A DNA stretch of 60,634 nucleotides from a virus. Under the pieces are notes generated by a model. The model was not told the origin of the DNA. It made no database searches and saw nothing but the letters and a program-made list of their open reading frames with translations. The position numbers and the translations under genes were made by a program. This document shows positions 7,727 through 14,454 of this stretch, piece by piece (the first letter of the stretch is position 1; every line of letters starts with the position of its first letter). Location of the stretch: the IMG/VR virus record IMGVR_UViG_3300033142_002332, positions 1-60,634 of that record; one strand, 5' to 3'.

Positions 7727-9091
7727 ATGGACAAAGAGAAAAAATATATTGTCTTAGTTCCAGGTCATAGTATAGAAAGTCAGAGTTTTACAATGTGGAC
7801 GAATGAATCAGAGTGGTCTTTTTGTTTTCGTGCTTGTACGTATATGAAAAATTATTTTGATATGAATTTTGAAAATGTTGAAAGTAAGGTAGTTGATAGG
7901 CATTCTACAGGGGAAGGGTATGCGAGCGAAATGGAGAAAGTGGGGAAAGAGATAAAAGGTTGGGAAAAACCTATTGATTTAATTTTTGAGCATCATGTTA
8001 ATTCCGCTAGCGGAATTGCTTTTGGTTGTGAGGGGCTTATAAATTTAGATGATAAAGTTAGTTCTTTATTTGTTGATGAGCTTACTGACGATTTTAGTAC
8101 GCAATTTTTAATTCGTGAAAGAAGAACTAAAAAACTTCCAGGTGGGGAGATACTAACTGATGGCGTTCTTTCTGTGAAACCAGGAGAGAGGGGTAGTAGC
8201 GGTTTAAAAACATATAAGGGTTGTAATTCAAAGGTATCTTTTATTTGGGAACCTTGTTTTGGGAATGAAAGAACCAAAGAATCTATTAATATTTTAAAGA
8301 ACGAAAATACGTATTTTCCTTGGATTTCTCAATATTTAGGGAATAAAGTGGGTGGTGTTTTAAAGCCTAATATAACTTTAATTGATGCGCTTAGGACTGA
8401 AAGTATTGAAATTACTACGACTCAACGAGTAGCTTCTTTAGAGCCTGACCCAATAAAGAATACTCTTTTAAGAGAGTTAATTACGGTTTATAAAAAGGCT
8501 TCTATAAAATTTAAGGCTTTGAAGGGAATTACGTTAGCCCAATGGTTATTAGAAAGTGGTAGGGCAACGAGCAAGTTAGCTGTTAATCATAATAATTTTG
8601 GAGGTTTGAAATATAGGAAAGAAATAGAAGATATTAGTGGAGAAAAAAAACGATGGTCAATTGAATATACAGGGAGTGATAATAATAAAGATAATTATTT
8701 TGCATTTAAAAGTATTGAGGAGTTTGTTGTTGGGTATTGGCTTTTTATTGGTAGGCAAAACTATAAAGGTTGGGAGCGTTACGGTAATGATCCTGTCGGA
8801 TATATGGAACATCTTTGTAAGTGTGGATATTCTGAAACACCAGACTATTTGACTCGTGTTTTGAAGCTTTTACCCGAGGCGGAAAGGTTATTATTGAGTG
8901 TTAAAACAGAGCCTTACTATAAGAAAGGGAAAGAAGAAGTTATTAAAGAAGGGGGTGAAAAAAAAGTAGGTCAAAGTTCAATTAGTTCTGGAAAATGTTC
9001 ACAAATTAAGTTACAATTTGATTATGAAGGTTCGAGAATTAATATGCTCCTTAACGGAGAGGTTTGTATATCATCAAAAAAATGTTGTTAA
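7727..9091 (+). CDS. Bifunctional endolysin: amidase_3-like plus GH73-like glucosaminidase
   Basis: Residues 1-~195 look like an N-acetylmuramoyl-L-alanine amidase: YIVLVPGHS at the start, a middle FEHHVNSASG with candidate zinc histidines, and a late acidic IWEPCFGN. Residues ~245-395 carry a glucosaminidase pattern (TLAQWLLESGRATSKLAVNHNNFGGLK, read with its catalytic Glu, then YFAFKSIEEFVVGYW). The protein would cut both the peptide linkage and the glycan backbone of peptidoglycan. There is no signal peptide, so release would depend on a holin. The C-terminal ~60 residues after position 395 are unassigned and may bind the cell wall. AAAGGGGG gives a strong ribosome site. A second lytic enzyme lies at 60131. 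Confidence 0.8.
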   Translation: MDKEKKYIVLVPGHSIESQSFTMWTNESEWSFCFRACTYMKNYFDMNFENVESKVVDRHSTGEGYASEMEKVGKEIKGWEKPIDLIFEHHVNSASGIAFGCEGLINLDDKVSSLFVDELTDDFSTQFLIRERRTKKLPGGEILTDGVLSVKPGERGSSGLKTYKGCNSKVSFIWEPCFGNERTKESINILKNENTYFPWISQYLGNKVGGVLKPNITLIDALRTESIEITTTQRVASLEPDPIKNTLLRELITVYKKASIKFKALKGITLAQWLLESGRATSKLAVNHNNFGGLKYRKEIEDISGEKKRWSIEYTGSDNNKDNYFAFKSIEEFVVGYWLFIGRQNYKGWERYGNDPVGYMEHLCKCGYSETPDYLTRVLKLLPEAERLLLSVKTEPYYKKGKEEVIKEGGEKKVGQSSISSGKCSQIKLQFDYEGSRINMLLNGEVCISSKKCC

Positions 9092-9114
9092 TAATTAATT
9101 AGAAGGGTAATAAA

Positions 9115-10392
9115 ATGAGTTTTATTTATAAAGCTAGTGTATTTTTTAGTGTTTTTTTTGTTTCTTTACGATTGAGCGGTTCTCCTGAAAATTCTTTTTC
9201 AAGATGTTTTAGAACCTTTGACCCTGGTTTGAGTGATATTAGGGGTTTTGATTTTAGCCCTCGTGGCGATTCAATTGCATTTGTTGATGGTAGAGGGAGC
9301 TTTTTATCTCGAGATAATGTCTTTTCTAGTCTTGATAATAGGAATTTTAATCGAGTTTCTGAATTTATTTTTAAGCATGGGGCTCATGATATAAAGTTTT
9401 CTCCTGATGGAAAATTCATACTAGTTTGTAATGATAGAGGATGGCTTGGTTTATTAGATAATTCAAGTTTTGAAGTTAAAAATTTTAAAGCTTGGAATGT
9501 GGACTTTAATTTAATTGATTTCAGCCCCGATGGATTTCACTTTATAGCTGGGGGGGTTGGAAGGGATGAACATTTAATATATTTATTTAATTTAGAAGGA
9601 GAGGTGATAAGGATTTTTAAGGGACATTCTGGCAAGATAACAAGGCTCAAATATAGCCCAGATGGAAAGTCTTTTATTTCTGGTAGTACAACAGGAACTA
9701 TAAATATTTGGACTGTTGACGGTGAATTATTAAAGACTGTTAATTATGTTTCGTCAGCAGTATCCTTGTTAGATTTTCCAGCAAAAATTGTTGGTTTAGA
9801 TTTTTCGTCATCAGGTAAATTTTTTATGTCTTGTGATGCTTGGGGAGAAGTCAAGCAGTGGACTTCTAGGGGTGTTTTAAGTCGCGTGTTTCAATCTGAT
9901 ATTGAGGGGGTTGATATTGCGGAATTTAATCCTAATGGACAAGACCTTCTTATGGGAGGGTCTGGAAAGGTTGAATGGTGGAGTTCAGAGGGTCATTTAA
10001 AAGAAACCTTTAATAGGTTTGCAGGCCTAGTAAAAGACTTGAATTATAGACCTGACGGAGATGGTTTTTTGGCTTTATTTGAGAGGGGCGGCGTTAAGTT
10101 TTGGTTTTTAAGACCAGCATTTCAAACAAACCCTAGTGCTATAGCTAATATTTTTCCTACTGTAGGGAAAGCCCCCTTTACAGTATTTTTAGATGGTCTT
10201 GGTTCTCATGATCTTAATGATCGTGGACACATTTTGGATCATGTTTGGAAGATCTCAGATGGTAGGGTTTTAGAGGGTGGATATCGAAAACTTAAGTTTA
10301 AAAGATCTGGTGTTTATACGGTTACTTTGACTGTAACAAATAGAAGAGGTAACAGTGAGACAAGTTTTGAAAAGTATATTTTTGTTGACTAG
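9115..10392 (+). CDS. Predicted secreted seven-bladed WD40 propeller with C-terminal PKD domain
   Basis: The N-terminus (YKASVFFSVFFVSLRLSGS) is a likely signal peptide. Seven propeller units follow, each with an F/Y-S-P-D-G-like turn: FDFSPRGDS, IKFSPDGKF, IDFSPDGFH, LKYSPDGKS, LDFSSSGKF, AEFNPNGQD and LNYRPDGDG, several ending in W (NIWTVDG, KQWTSRG, EWWSSEG). Residues ~335-425 form a PKD-like domain (PTVGKAPFTVFLDGLGSHD ... GVYTVTLTVTNRRGN). Both modules mediate protein or surface binding, so an exported or envelope role is inferred; no enzyme site is seen. It follows the endolysin by 24 bases with AGAAGGG as ribosome site and precedes two exported nuclease-like proteins. Confidence 0.8.
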   Translation: MSFIYKASVFFSVFFVSLRLSGSPENSFSRCFRTFDPGLSDIRGFDFSPRGDSIAFVDGRGSFLSRDNVFSSLDNRNFNRVSEFIFKHGAHDIKFSPDGKFILVCNDRGWLGLLDNSSFEVKNFKAWNVDFNLIDFSPDGFHFIAGGVGRDEHLIYLFNLEGEVIRIFKGHSGKITRLKYSPDGKSFISGSTTGTINIWTVDGELLKTVNYVSSAVSLLDFPAKIVGLDFSSSGKFFMSCDAWGEVKQWTSRGVLSRVFQSDIEGVDIAEFNPNGQDLLMGGSGKVEWWSSEGHLKETFNRFAGLVKDLNYRPDGDGFLALFERGGVKFWFLRPAFQTNPSAIANIFPTVGKAPFTVFLDGLGSHDLNDRGHILDHVWKISDGRVLEGGYRKLKFKRSGVYTVTLTVTNRRGNSETSFEKYIFVD

Positions 10393-10399
10393 TGAAAAA

Positions 10400-10570
10400 A
10401 TGTTTAATAATAAAAAATTACTTAAAGAAAAATTATTAAATAAATACCAAGGTATTTATTTATTGAAATGTAGTATAAAAAAGTTTAATAATAAAAAGAG
10501 TTTTTATAAAATTAGTAATGATAGTGCCAGGGTAACTATCATTAAATTGAATAAGGAAAAGTTGTTATGA
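10400..10570 (+). CDS. Possible 56-residue basic protein
   Basis: A short lysine/asparagine-rich frame that starts 8 bases after the upstream stop and ends in ATGA overlapping the next start, which favours translational coupling. Against it, there is no clear ribosome site and the same DNA holds two perfect inverted repeats (10437-10462 and 10517-10543), so it may be regulatory sequence that is open by chance. No family recognised. Confidence 0.35.
   Translation: MFNNKKLLKEKLLNKYQGIYLLKCSIKKFNNKKSFYKISNDSARVTIIKLNKEKLL
10437..10462. repeat. Perfect 12-bp inverted repeat
   Basis: TAAATAAATACC and GGTATTTATTTA face each other across two bases, giving a 26-bp palindrome between the WD40 and nuclease-like genes. 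It could be an operator or an RNA hairpin. Confidence 0.6.
10517..10543 (+). repeat. Inverted repeat upstream of nuclease-like pair
   Basis: AATGATAGT and ACTATCATT form a 9-bp stem with a 9-base loop, about 24 bases before the start at 10567. Possible RNA hairpin controlling that operon. Confidence 0.5.
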
Positions 10571-11151
10571 TATATATTGTTATACAAAGATTAGTTATTT
10601 TATGTTTATTAGCTCAAGGGTTGGTTGTTACGGGCAGTGCTTCAGAAAAACATTTAAGGTTTTTAAGTCGTAATAAGCAAAAGTGCATTCATAGTGCCAA
10701 AGCTTATAGGTGCGTTGAATACGTTAGTAATAAAAGCGGAAATACGGTTAAATTTAATATACATGGCATAGGGGATAGGCTAACCGTTCATTTAACAGGA
10801 ATAGAAACCCCAAAGATAAAACCTAATCGTAAACAATCTAAAAAGTCTGAAAAATGTGAGATATCTAGGGCTAGAGATTTAAGCTATCTTGTTTCAGATT
10901 TGCTTAATAATGCTAGAGAGATTCACCTTATTGGACCTAAAAGGAGAAAGGGTAAAGCTTATATTTCTGATATTGTTTTTGATAGAAAAAGTCTAGTAGC
11001 TTTACTATTGATGCATGAATATGGTTTTATATCTAATAATAAAGATATAAATTGGTGTACTAAGCCTGAAAAAATTACTTATGGAAATAGTGTTTTTTTT
11101 GAATCTAAAAAGGAAAAACGTAGTAAAAAAGAATTAAAAAGCAACACATAA
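10567..11151 (+). CDS. Predicted exported thermonuclease-like protein, catalytically degenerate
   Basis: A hydrophobic N-terminus (VIQRLVILCLLAQGLVVTGSAS) suggests export. The fold region aligns with the intact paralogue at 11172, but the staphylococcal-nuclease active residues are changed: DGDT is SGNT (57-60), RLFGIDTPE is HLTGIETPK (75-83), and the second arginine (FRIV) is replaced near residue 133. Cysteines shared with the paralogue (KC...YRCVEYV and NWC) suggest the same disulfides. It is therefore probably a binding-only pseudonuclease, perhaps an inhibitor or partner of its neighbour; that role is inference. AAGGA precedes the start, and the genes are 20 bases apart. Confidence 0.75.
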   Translation: MIYIVIQRLVILCLLAQGLVVTGSASEKHLRFLSRNKQKCIHSAKAYRCVEYVSNKSGNTVKFNIHGIGDRLTVHLTGIETPKIKPNRKQSKKSEKCEISRARDLSYLVSDLLNNAREIHLIGPKRRKGKAYISDIVFDRKSLVALLLMHEYGFISNNKDINWCTKPEKITYGNSVFFESKKEKRSKKELKSNT

Positions 11152-11171
11152 ATTAAAATGGGTAAGGTCAC

Positions 11172-11741
11172 ATGAACTATAGCAGCTTAAAAAGAAAATT
11201 AGTTAATATATTATGTATATTGTTTTTAGTTATGTTAGTTACAGGTATATCTAAAAAAAGCGGTTACTTAAAGAGCAATAATGGTTCATGTGAACATGAT
11301 ATTGTTGGATTTAGATGCGTTGAATATGTTAAAAATTATGACGGTGACACGATCACTTTTAATATAAAAGGAGTCCATCCCATTATAGGTAAGAGAATAT
11401 CAGTCCGTCTATTTGGTATTGATACACCTGAGATGCGTCCTAAACGTAAACAATCTAAAGAGTCTAAGGCTTGTGAAAAAGCTAAGGCAAGGGAAGTAAA
11501 GGATTATGTTGCTGGCATTCTTAAGAATGCTGATAGAATTGATATTGTTGATCCTCAAAGAGGCAAATATTTTAGAATTGTGGGGTCTATAGTAGTTGAC
11601 GGAAAAGATTTAACTTTTTTATTATTGAATAAAGGGTACGGATATTCTTATTTAGGTGGTGCTAAAGAGAAGATAGACTGGTGTTTATATTCAAAAAAGA
11701 ATATAAACAAAAAGGTCTCTTTAGTTTTTTATAACAGTTAG
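11172..11741 (+). CDS. Exported thermonuclease (SNase family)
   Basis: Residues 1-~26 form a signal peptide or membrane anchor (ILCILFLVMLVTG). The nuclease core has the family's key positions: Asp57/Asp59 in DGDT, Arg79, Asp84 and Glu87 in RLFGIDTPE, and Arg125 in YFRIV. This family cuts DNA and RNA in a calcium-dependent way. Conserved cysteines (SC, FRCVEYV, DWC) point to action outside the cytoplasm. Possible roles are degrading competing DNA, scavenging host DNA on lysis, or blocking superinfecting DNA in the periplasm; the sequence does not choose among these. It lies last in the rightward endolysin-propeller-nuclease series. Confidence 0.85.
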   Translation: MNYSSLKRKLVNILCILFLVMLVTGISKKSGYLKSNNGSCEHDIVGFRCVEYVKNYDGDTITFNIKGVHPIIGKRISVRLFGIDTPEMRPKRKQSKESKACEKAKAREVKDYVAGILKNADRIDIVDPQRGKYFRIVGSIVVDGKDLTFLLLNKGYGYSYLGGAKEKIDWCLYSKKNINKKVSLVFYNS

Positions 11742-11761
11742 TTATTATTTTCATTTAAGTG

Positions 11762-12103
11762 TTAACATCCTGTGATATTAATTGTTGAATCTACGCCTAG
11801 TTTTTCAGTGCAAGTATCTATAATTCTATATGTATTATGAGTTTTCTTATATTCCATATATGTATCTTTCAACTCGGAATTTGTTCGATCTTCATAAAGA
11901 TCTAAAAAGAAAATATTTATGCCTATTAAACATAAAGAAAACATCATAGTGCTAGCTGCAACATTCTCTGTTACGTGTTTAGTTAAAAACATTGAACCTA
12001 TAAATGCCACTAAACTAAAAATAATCGATATTCCTAGCTTAAATCTTGTTTTGCCTACTTCTTCTATTCTTTTGATAAATTGCTTTTGTAATTCTATTCT
12101 CAT
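11762..12103 (-). CDS. Small two-helix membrane protein
   Basis: About 113 residues: a charged N-terminal helix (IELQKQFIKRIEEVGKTRF), two hydrophobic segments (LGISIIFSLVAFIGSMFL and ASTMMFSLCLIGINIFFL) and a polar C-terminus with two cysteines. The start at 12103 is preceded by GGAAC; the same frame runs further upstream through three 39-bp repeats that are read here as leader copies. It is the second gene of a leftward pair controlled by the promoter repeats at 12.6-12.8 kb. Function unknown; membrane role (holin-like, exclusion or signalling) is only a guess. Confidence 0.6.
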   Translation of the reverse strand: MRIELQKQFIKRIEEVGKTRFKLGISIIFSLVAFIGSMFLTKHVTENVAASTMMFSLCLIGINIFFLDLYEDRTNSELKDTYMEYKKTHNTYRIIDTCTEKLGVDSTINITGC

Positions 12104-12133
12104 GTTAGTTCCTTCGTTGTTTTGTTTTTGATT

Positions 12134-12250
12134 GTTTGTTGTTTTGTTATTCATTTTGTTTTTTCTTTCTTTGTTTGTTGTTTTGTTATTCATTTTGTTT
12201 TTTCTTTCTTTGTTTGTTGTTTTGTTATTCATTTTGTTTTTTCTTTCTTT
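12134..12250 (-). repeat. Three perfect 39-bp tandem leader repeats
   Basis: Three identical 39-bp units at 12134, 12173 and 12212. On the minus strand each contains an A-rich ribosome-site-like AAAGAAAG, an ATG and codons for NNKTTNK. A fourth near-identical copy (one base different) is at 12567-12605, upstream of the other leftward gene. They look like duplicated translation start regions rather than coding sequence. Confidence 0.8.
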
Positions 12251-12278
12251 GTTATTTGTTATAATCCTAATGCAACAG

Positions 12279-12554
12279 CTAAAAGTTCTGGAAAAAATAA
12301 AATAAAAGTCCTGGACAAAGTAGAATACAAGATAAAGCTAGAGCAATTGTTATATGTGTAACTATTTCTTCTTTTTCTTTATCTTTTCTTTTTTGTTCTT
12401 TCTCTAATTGTATTTTTATATTGACTTTTTCTTCAATGAGTTTGTCTATTTTGCTACCCAAAGAATTATAACCAAAATAAAATGATGAATTTGTTTCAAA
12501 TAGTTTTTCTATTTCTTTATTAATTTCAATTATTCTTTCTTGTTCTTTTCTCAT
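12279..12554 (-). CDS. Coiled-coil protein with C-terminal membrane anchor
   Basis: About 91 residues. A charged helical region (KEQERIIEINKEIEKLF and KVNIKIQLEKEQKRKDKEKE) is followed by a C-terminal hydrophobic segment (ITIALALSCILLCPGLLFYFF), so the bulk probably faces the cytoplasm. ATG 12554 is preceded by GGAAC; in-frame ATGs further upstream belong to the repeated leader. First gene after the two leftward promoter copies. Function unknown. Confidence 0.55.
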   Translation of the reverse strand: MRKEQERIIEINKEIEKLFETNSSFYFGYNSLGSKIDKLIEEKVNIKIQLEKEQKRKDKEKEEIVTHITIALALSCILLCPGLLFYFFQNF

Positions 12555-12613
12555 GTTAGTTCCTTTGTTTGTTGTTTTGTTATTCATTTTGTTTTTCCTT
12601 TCTTTGTTTTATT

Positions 12614-12683
12614 GTTTTCGTTATTCATATTTTTAATATACATTATTAAAAAAGTTTGTCAAGTAAAATTTTAAACTTTTTTT
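12614..12683 (-). promoter_or_regulatory. Promoter/operator/leader repeat, copy A (leftward)
   Basis: On the minus strand: -35 TTGACA (12662-12657), 16-base spacer, -10 TATATT (12640-12635) and an ATG at 12628, seven bases downstream. AAAAAAGTTT and AAACTTTTTT flank the -35 as an inverted repeat. Drives the small membrane-protein pair. Confidence 0.8.
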
Positions 12684-12712
12684 ATTTTTTTTAAAATTAA
12701 TTTTAAAAGATT

Positions 12713-12786
12713 GTTTGTTTTCGTTATTCATATTTCTAATATACATTATTAAAAAAGTTTGTCAAGTAAAATTTTAAACTTTTTTT
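12713..12786 (-). promoter_or_regulatory. Promoter/operator/leader repeat, copy B (leftward)
   Basis: Near-identical to copy A: TTGACA at 12765-12760, TATATT at 12743-12738, ATG at 12731, with the same inverted repeat. Its leader frame runs into copy A and no separate gene lies between them, so it is a tandem promoter or the relic of a lost gene. Confidence 0.75.
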
Positions 12787-12821
12787 ATATTGTTTGTGAT
12801 TATTTTTTTATTAGTGTATTA

Positions 12822-12853
12822 TTTGGTTATTTGTTTTTAGATAAATAACCAAA
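12822..12853 (+). promoter_or_regulatory. Hairpin abutting the ribosome site of the 12864 gene
   Basis: TTTGGTTATTT and AAATAACCAAA form an 11-bp stem with a 10-base loop. The right arm runs into AAAGGAGGG, the ribosome site for ATG 12864, so folding could limit translation. Confidence 0.5.
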
Positions 12854-12863
12854 GGAGGGCGAG

Positions 12864-13175
12864 ATGAAGAAAAGGGATATTATAATAAAGGATAGAAAAG
12901 ACGGAGAGTTAATAATGAGAATAATAGAATTAGCTGAAGAAAAGTGGCATGGTGTATTTTACGATAGACCAACAGACCATATAGGATATTTAAAGTTATT
13001 CAGACCACCTGACGCTTTAGATTTTAGTAATAGGATGAGCAAATTGAATTTTGTGAGTAAAGGAAGAAAATTAACTTATAATAATGGCGAGCTGTTTGTT
13101 TATTTAGATGGTCCTTTTCTTGGGATAGTTAAAGAGAAAGCTTTAAATAGCCTATCTTGTATGTCTAAAATATAG
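12864..13175 (+). CDS. Hypothetical 103-residue protein
   Basis: Has one of the best ribosome sites in the region (AAAGGAGGGCGAG). Sequence is mixed polar with LKLFRPPDALDFSNRMSKLNF and a beta-like YNNGELFVYLDGPFLGIV near the end. No signal peptide or membrane segment. It lies between the two pairs of oppositely oriented promoter repeats, so it may encode their regulator, but no DNA-binding motif is evident. Function unknown. Confidence 0.55.
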   Translation: MKKRDIIIKDRKDGELIMRIIELAEEKWHGVFYDRPTDHIGYLKLFRPPDALDFSNRMSKLNFVSKGRKLTYNNGELFVYLDGPFLGIVKEKALNSLSCMSKI

Positions 13176-13275
13176 AGGCAGATTATTTGTGTGCCTAGCA
13201 TTTATTTTAGTCTAGGTAGCTTAGCTATTTACATTTAAAAATCTTTTCATAAATTGCATCTGAATATTTTTAAAT

Positions 13276-13363
13276 AAAAAAAGTTTAAAATTTTACTTGA
13301 CAAACTTTTTTAATAATGTATATTAGAAATATGAATAACGAAAACAAACAAAAGGAAAAATAA
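13276..13363 (+). promoter_or_regulatory. Promoter/operator/leader repeat, copy C (drives parA)
   Basis: -35 TTGACA 13297-13302, 16-base spacer, -10 TATATT 13319-13324. Dyad arms AAAAAAGTTT (13277-13286) and AAACTTTTTT (13302-13311) flank the -35. The likely transcript start coincides with an ATG at 13331. Confidence 0.85.
13331..13363 (+). CDS. Ten-residue leader peptide upstream of parA
   Basis: ATG followed by nine codons ([10 protein letters not shown]) and TAA, four bases before the parA start. The ATG would be at or next to the 5' end of the mRNA and has no ribosome site of its own, while the leader's AAAAGGAAAA serves parA. It may be translated as a leaderless start or may simply be a conserved 5' region. 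Confidence 0.35.
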   Translation: MNNENKQKEK

Positions 13364-13367
13364 AAAA

Positions 13368-14318
13368 ATGAATAGCAAAATAATTTCTGTGTTTAACCAT
13401 AAAGGAGGTGTTGGGAAAACAACAACGGTTTTCAATTTAGGGAAAATAATGGCTAATTTAGGGAAAAGGGTTTTATTGGTTGATTCTGATCCCCAATGTA
13501 ATTTGACAAATTTAACAATAGGCTTAGATAACTTAGAGAAGTTTTATAGTAGTAAAAAAGAAACAAACATTTTTAATTGTCTTGCTACTGTTTTTGAGAT
13601 ACCAGGTTTTTTTTCTAATAATTCAAATGAAAAATATATCAAAGAGACAAAAACCAAAAACATGTATCTTTTAGCTGGCAATGTTAGATTTTCTGAATTA
13701 GATGTTATGTTATCAACTGCATTAACTAGTAATAAAACTTTGCCTATTTTAAAAAAATTTATTGGTTCTATAAATAAACTTATAATAGATATTGTTGATA
13801 AAAATAAAATTGACATAGTATTGATTGATATGAGCCCTAGTATATCTTCAACAAATGCTTGTATCTTAATGGGCTCTGATTACTTCATAATGCCTGTATC
13901 TCCAGATATTTTTTGTTGTCAGGCTATGGCAGCGTTATCTGTCATATTTTCACAATGGCATAAGGTTTTTGAGCAGTTTAGGGGATCAAGCGTTAAAAGT
14001 CTTTTACAAAAGAATCCTCCAAAACTAATAGGGATGATCTCTCAGAGTTATATTTTTAATAGTAGCTCTAAAAAATGGTTTGATAGGATAATAAAGGTAA
14101 TGAATGACGTGTTAATTCCTGAACTTAAAAAAAATAATATGGTTATAGACGAAAGTATTTTTAGTAAAGTTGCAACAGAAAATGGTTCTTATAATCTAAT
14201 TAACATCCCATACATTAAGTCACTAGAAACAGAAAGATTTATGACAAAAAACAATAAAGAGTTGTCTGAAAGTATTTTTACAAGACTAGAAGAAATAATA
14301 AGTAAATTAACAGCATAG
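13368..14318 (+). CDS. parA: ParA/Soj-family partition ATPase
   Basis: 316 residues with the deviant Walker A motif [15 protein letters not shown] near the start, Walker A' [13 protein letters not shown], and Walker [14 protein letters not shown]. These ATPases bind DNA and position plasmids or other cargo. No ParB is recognised next to it, although small basic proteins nearby (for example 17313) could be centromere binders. In a phage this suggests a plasmid-like (phage-plasmid) maintenance state or positioning of phage components; neither is proven. It is controlled by promoter repeat copy C. Confidence 0.85.
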   Translation: MNSKIISVFNHKGGVGKTTTVFNLGKIMANLGKRVLLVDSDPQCNLTNLTIGLDNLEKFYSSKKETNIFNCLATVFEIPGFFSNNSNEKYIKETKTKNMYLLAGNVRFSELDVMLSTALTSNKTLPILKKFIGSINKLIIDIVDKNKIDIVLIDMSPSISSTNACILMGSDYFIMPVSPDIFCCQAMAALSVIFSQWHKVFEQFRGSSVKSLLQKNPPKLIGMISQSYIFNSSSKKWFDRIIKVMNDVLIPELKKNNMVIDESIFSKVATENGSYNLINIPYIKSLETERFMTKNNKELSESIFTRLEEIISKLTA

Positions 14319-14360
14319 GCCTTTTATTATTTTGTTAACTGATAGCGTAAGTAGCAAAAA

Positions 14361-14449
14361 AATAAAAAAAGTTTAAAATTTTACTTGACAAACTTTTTTA
14401 ATAATGTATATTAGAAATATGAATAACGAAACAAACAAAAGGAAAAATA
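14361..14449 (+). promoter_or_regulatory. Promoter/operator/leader repeat, copy D (drives cheB-like gene)
   Basis: -35 TTGACA 14385-14390, 16-base spacer, -10 TATATT 14407-14412, ATG 14419 seven bases on, and the same inverted repeat as the other copies. A one-base loss compared with copy C puts the leader ATG in frame with the gene downstream. Confidence 0.85.
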
Positions 14450-14454
14450 AAAAA

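Noticed and set aside
12134-12250. CRISPR-like array
   Set aside because: The repeats are directly tandem with no spacers and no cas genes nearby.
12122-12361. Plus-strand open frame of repeated FVICCFVIHFVFS-like residues
   Set aside because: It is the reverse of the 39-bp leader repeats and overlaps the minus-strand gene region; its repetitive hydrophobic translation has no ribosome site.
13176-13270. Short inverted repeats after the 12864 gene as a terminator
   Set aside because: Stems are only about five base pairs and no T tract follows.
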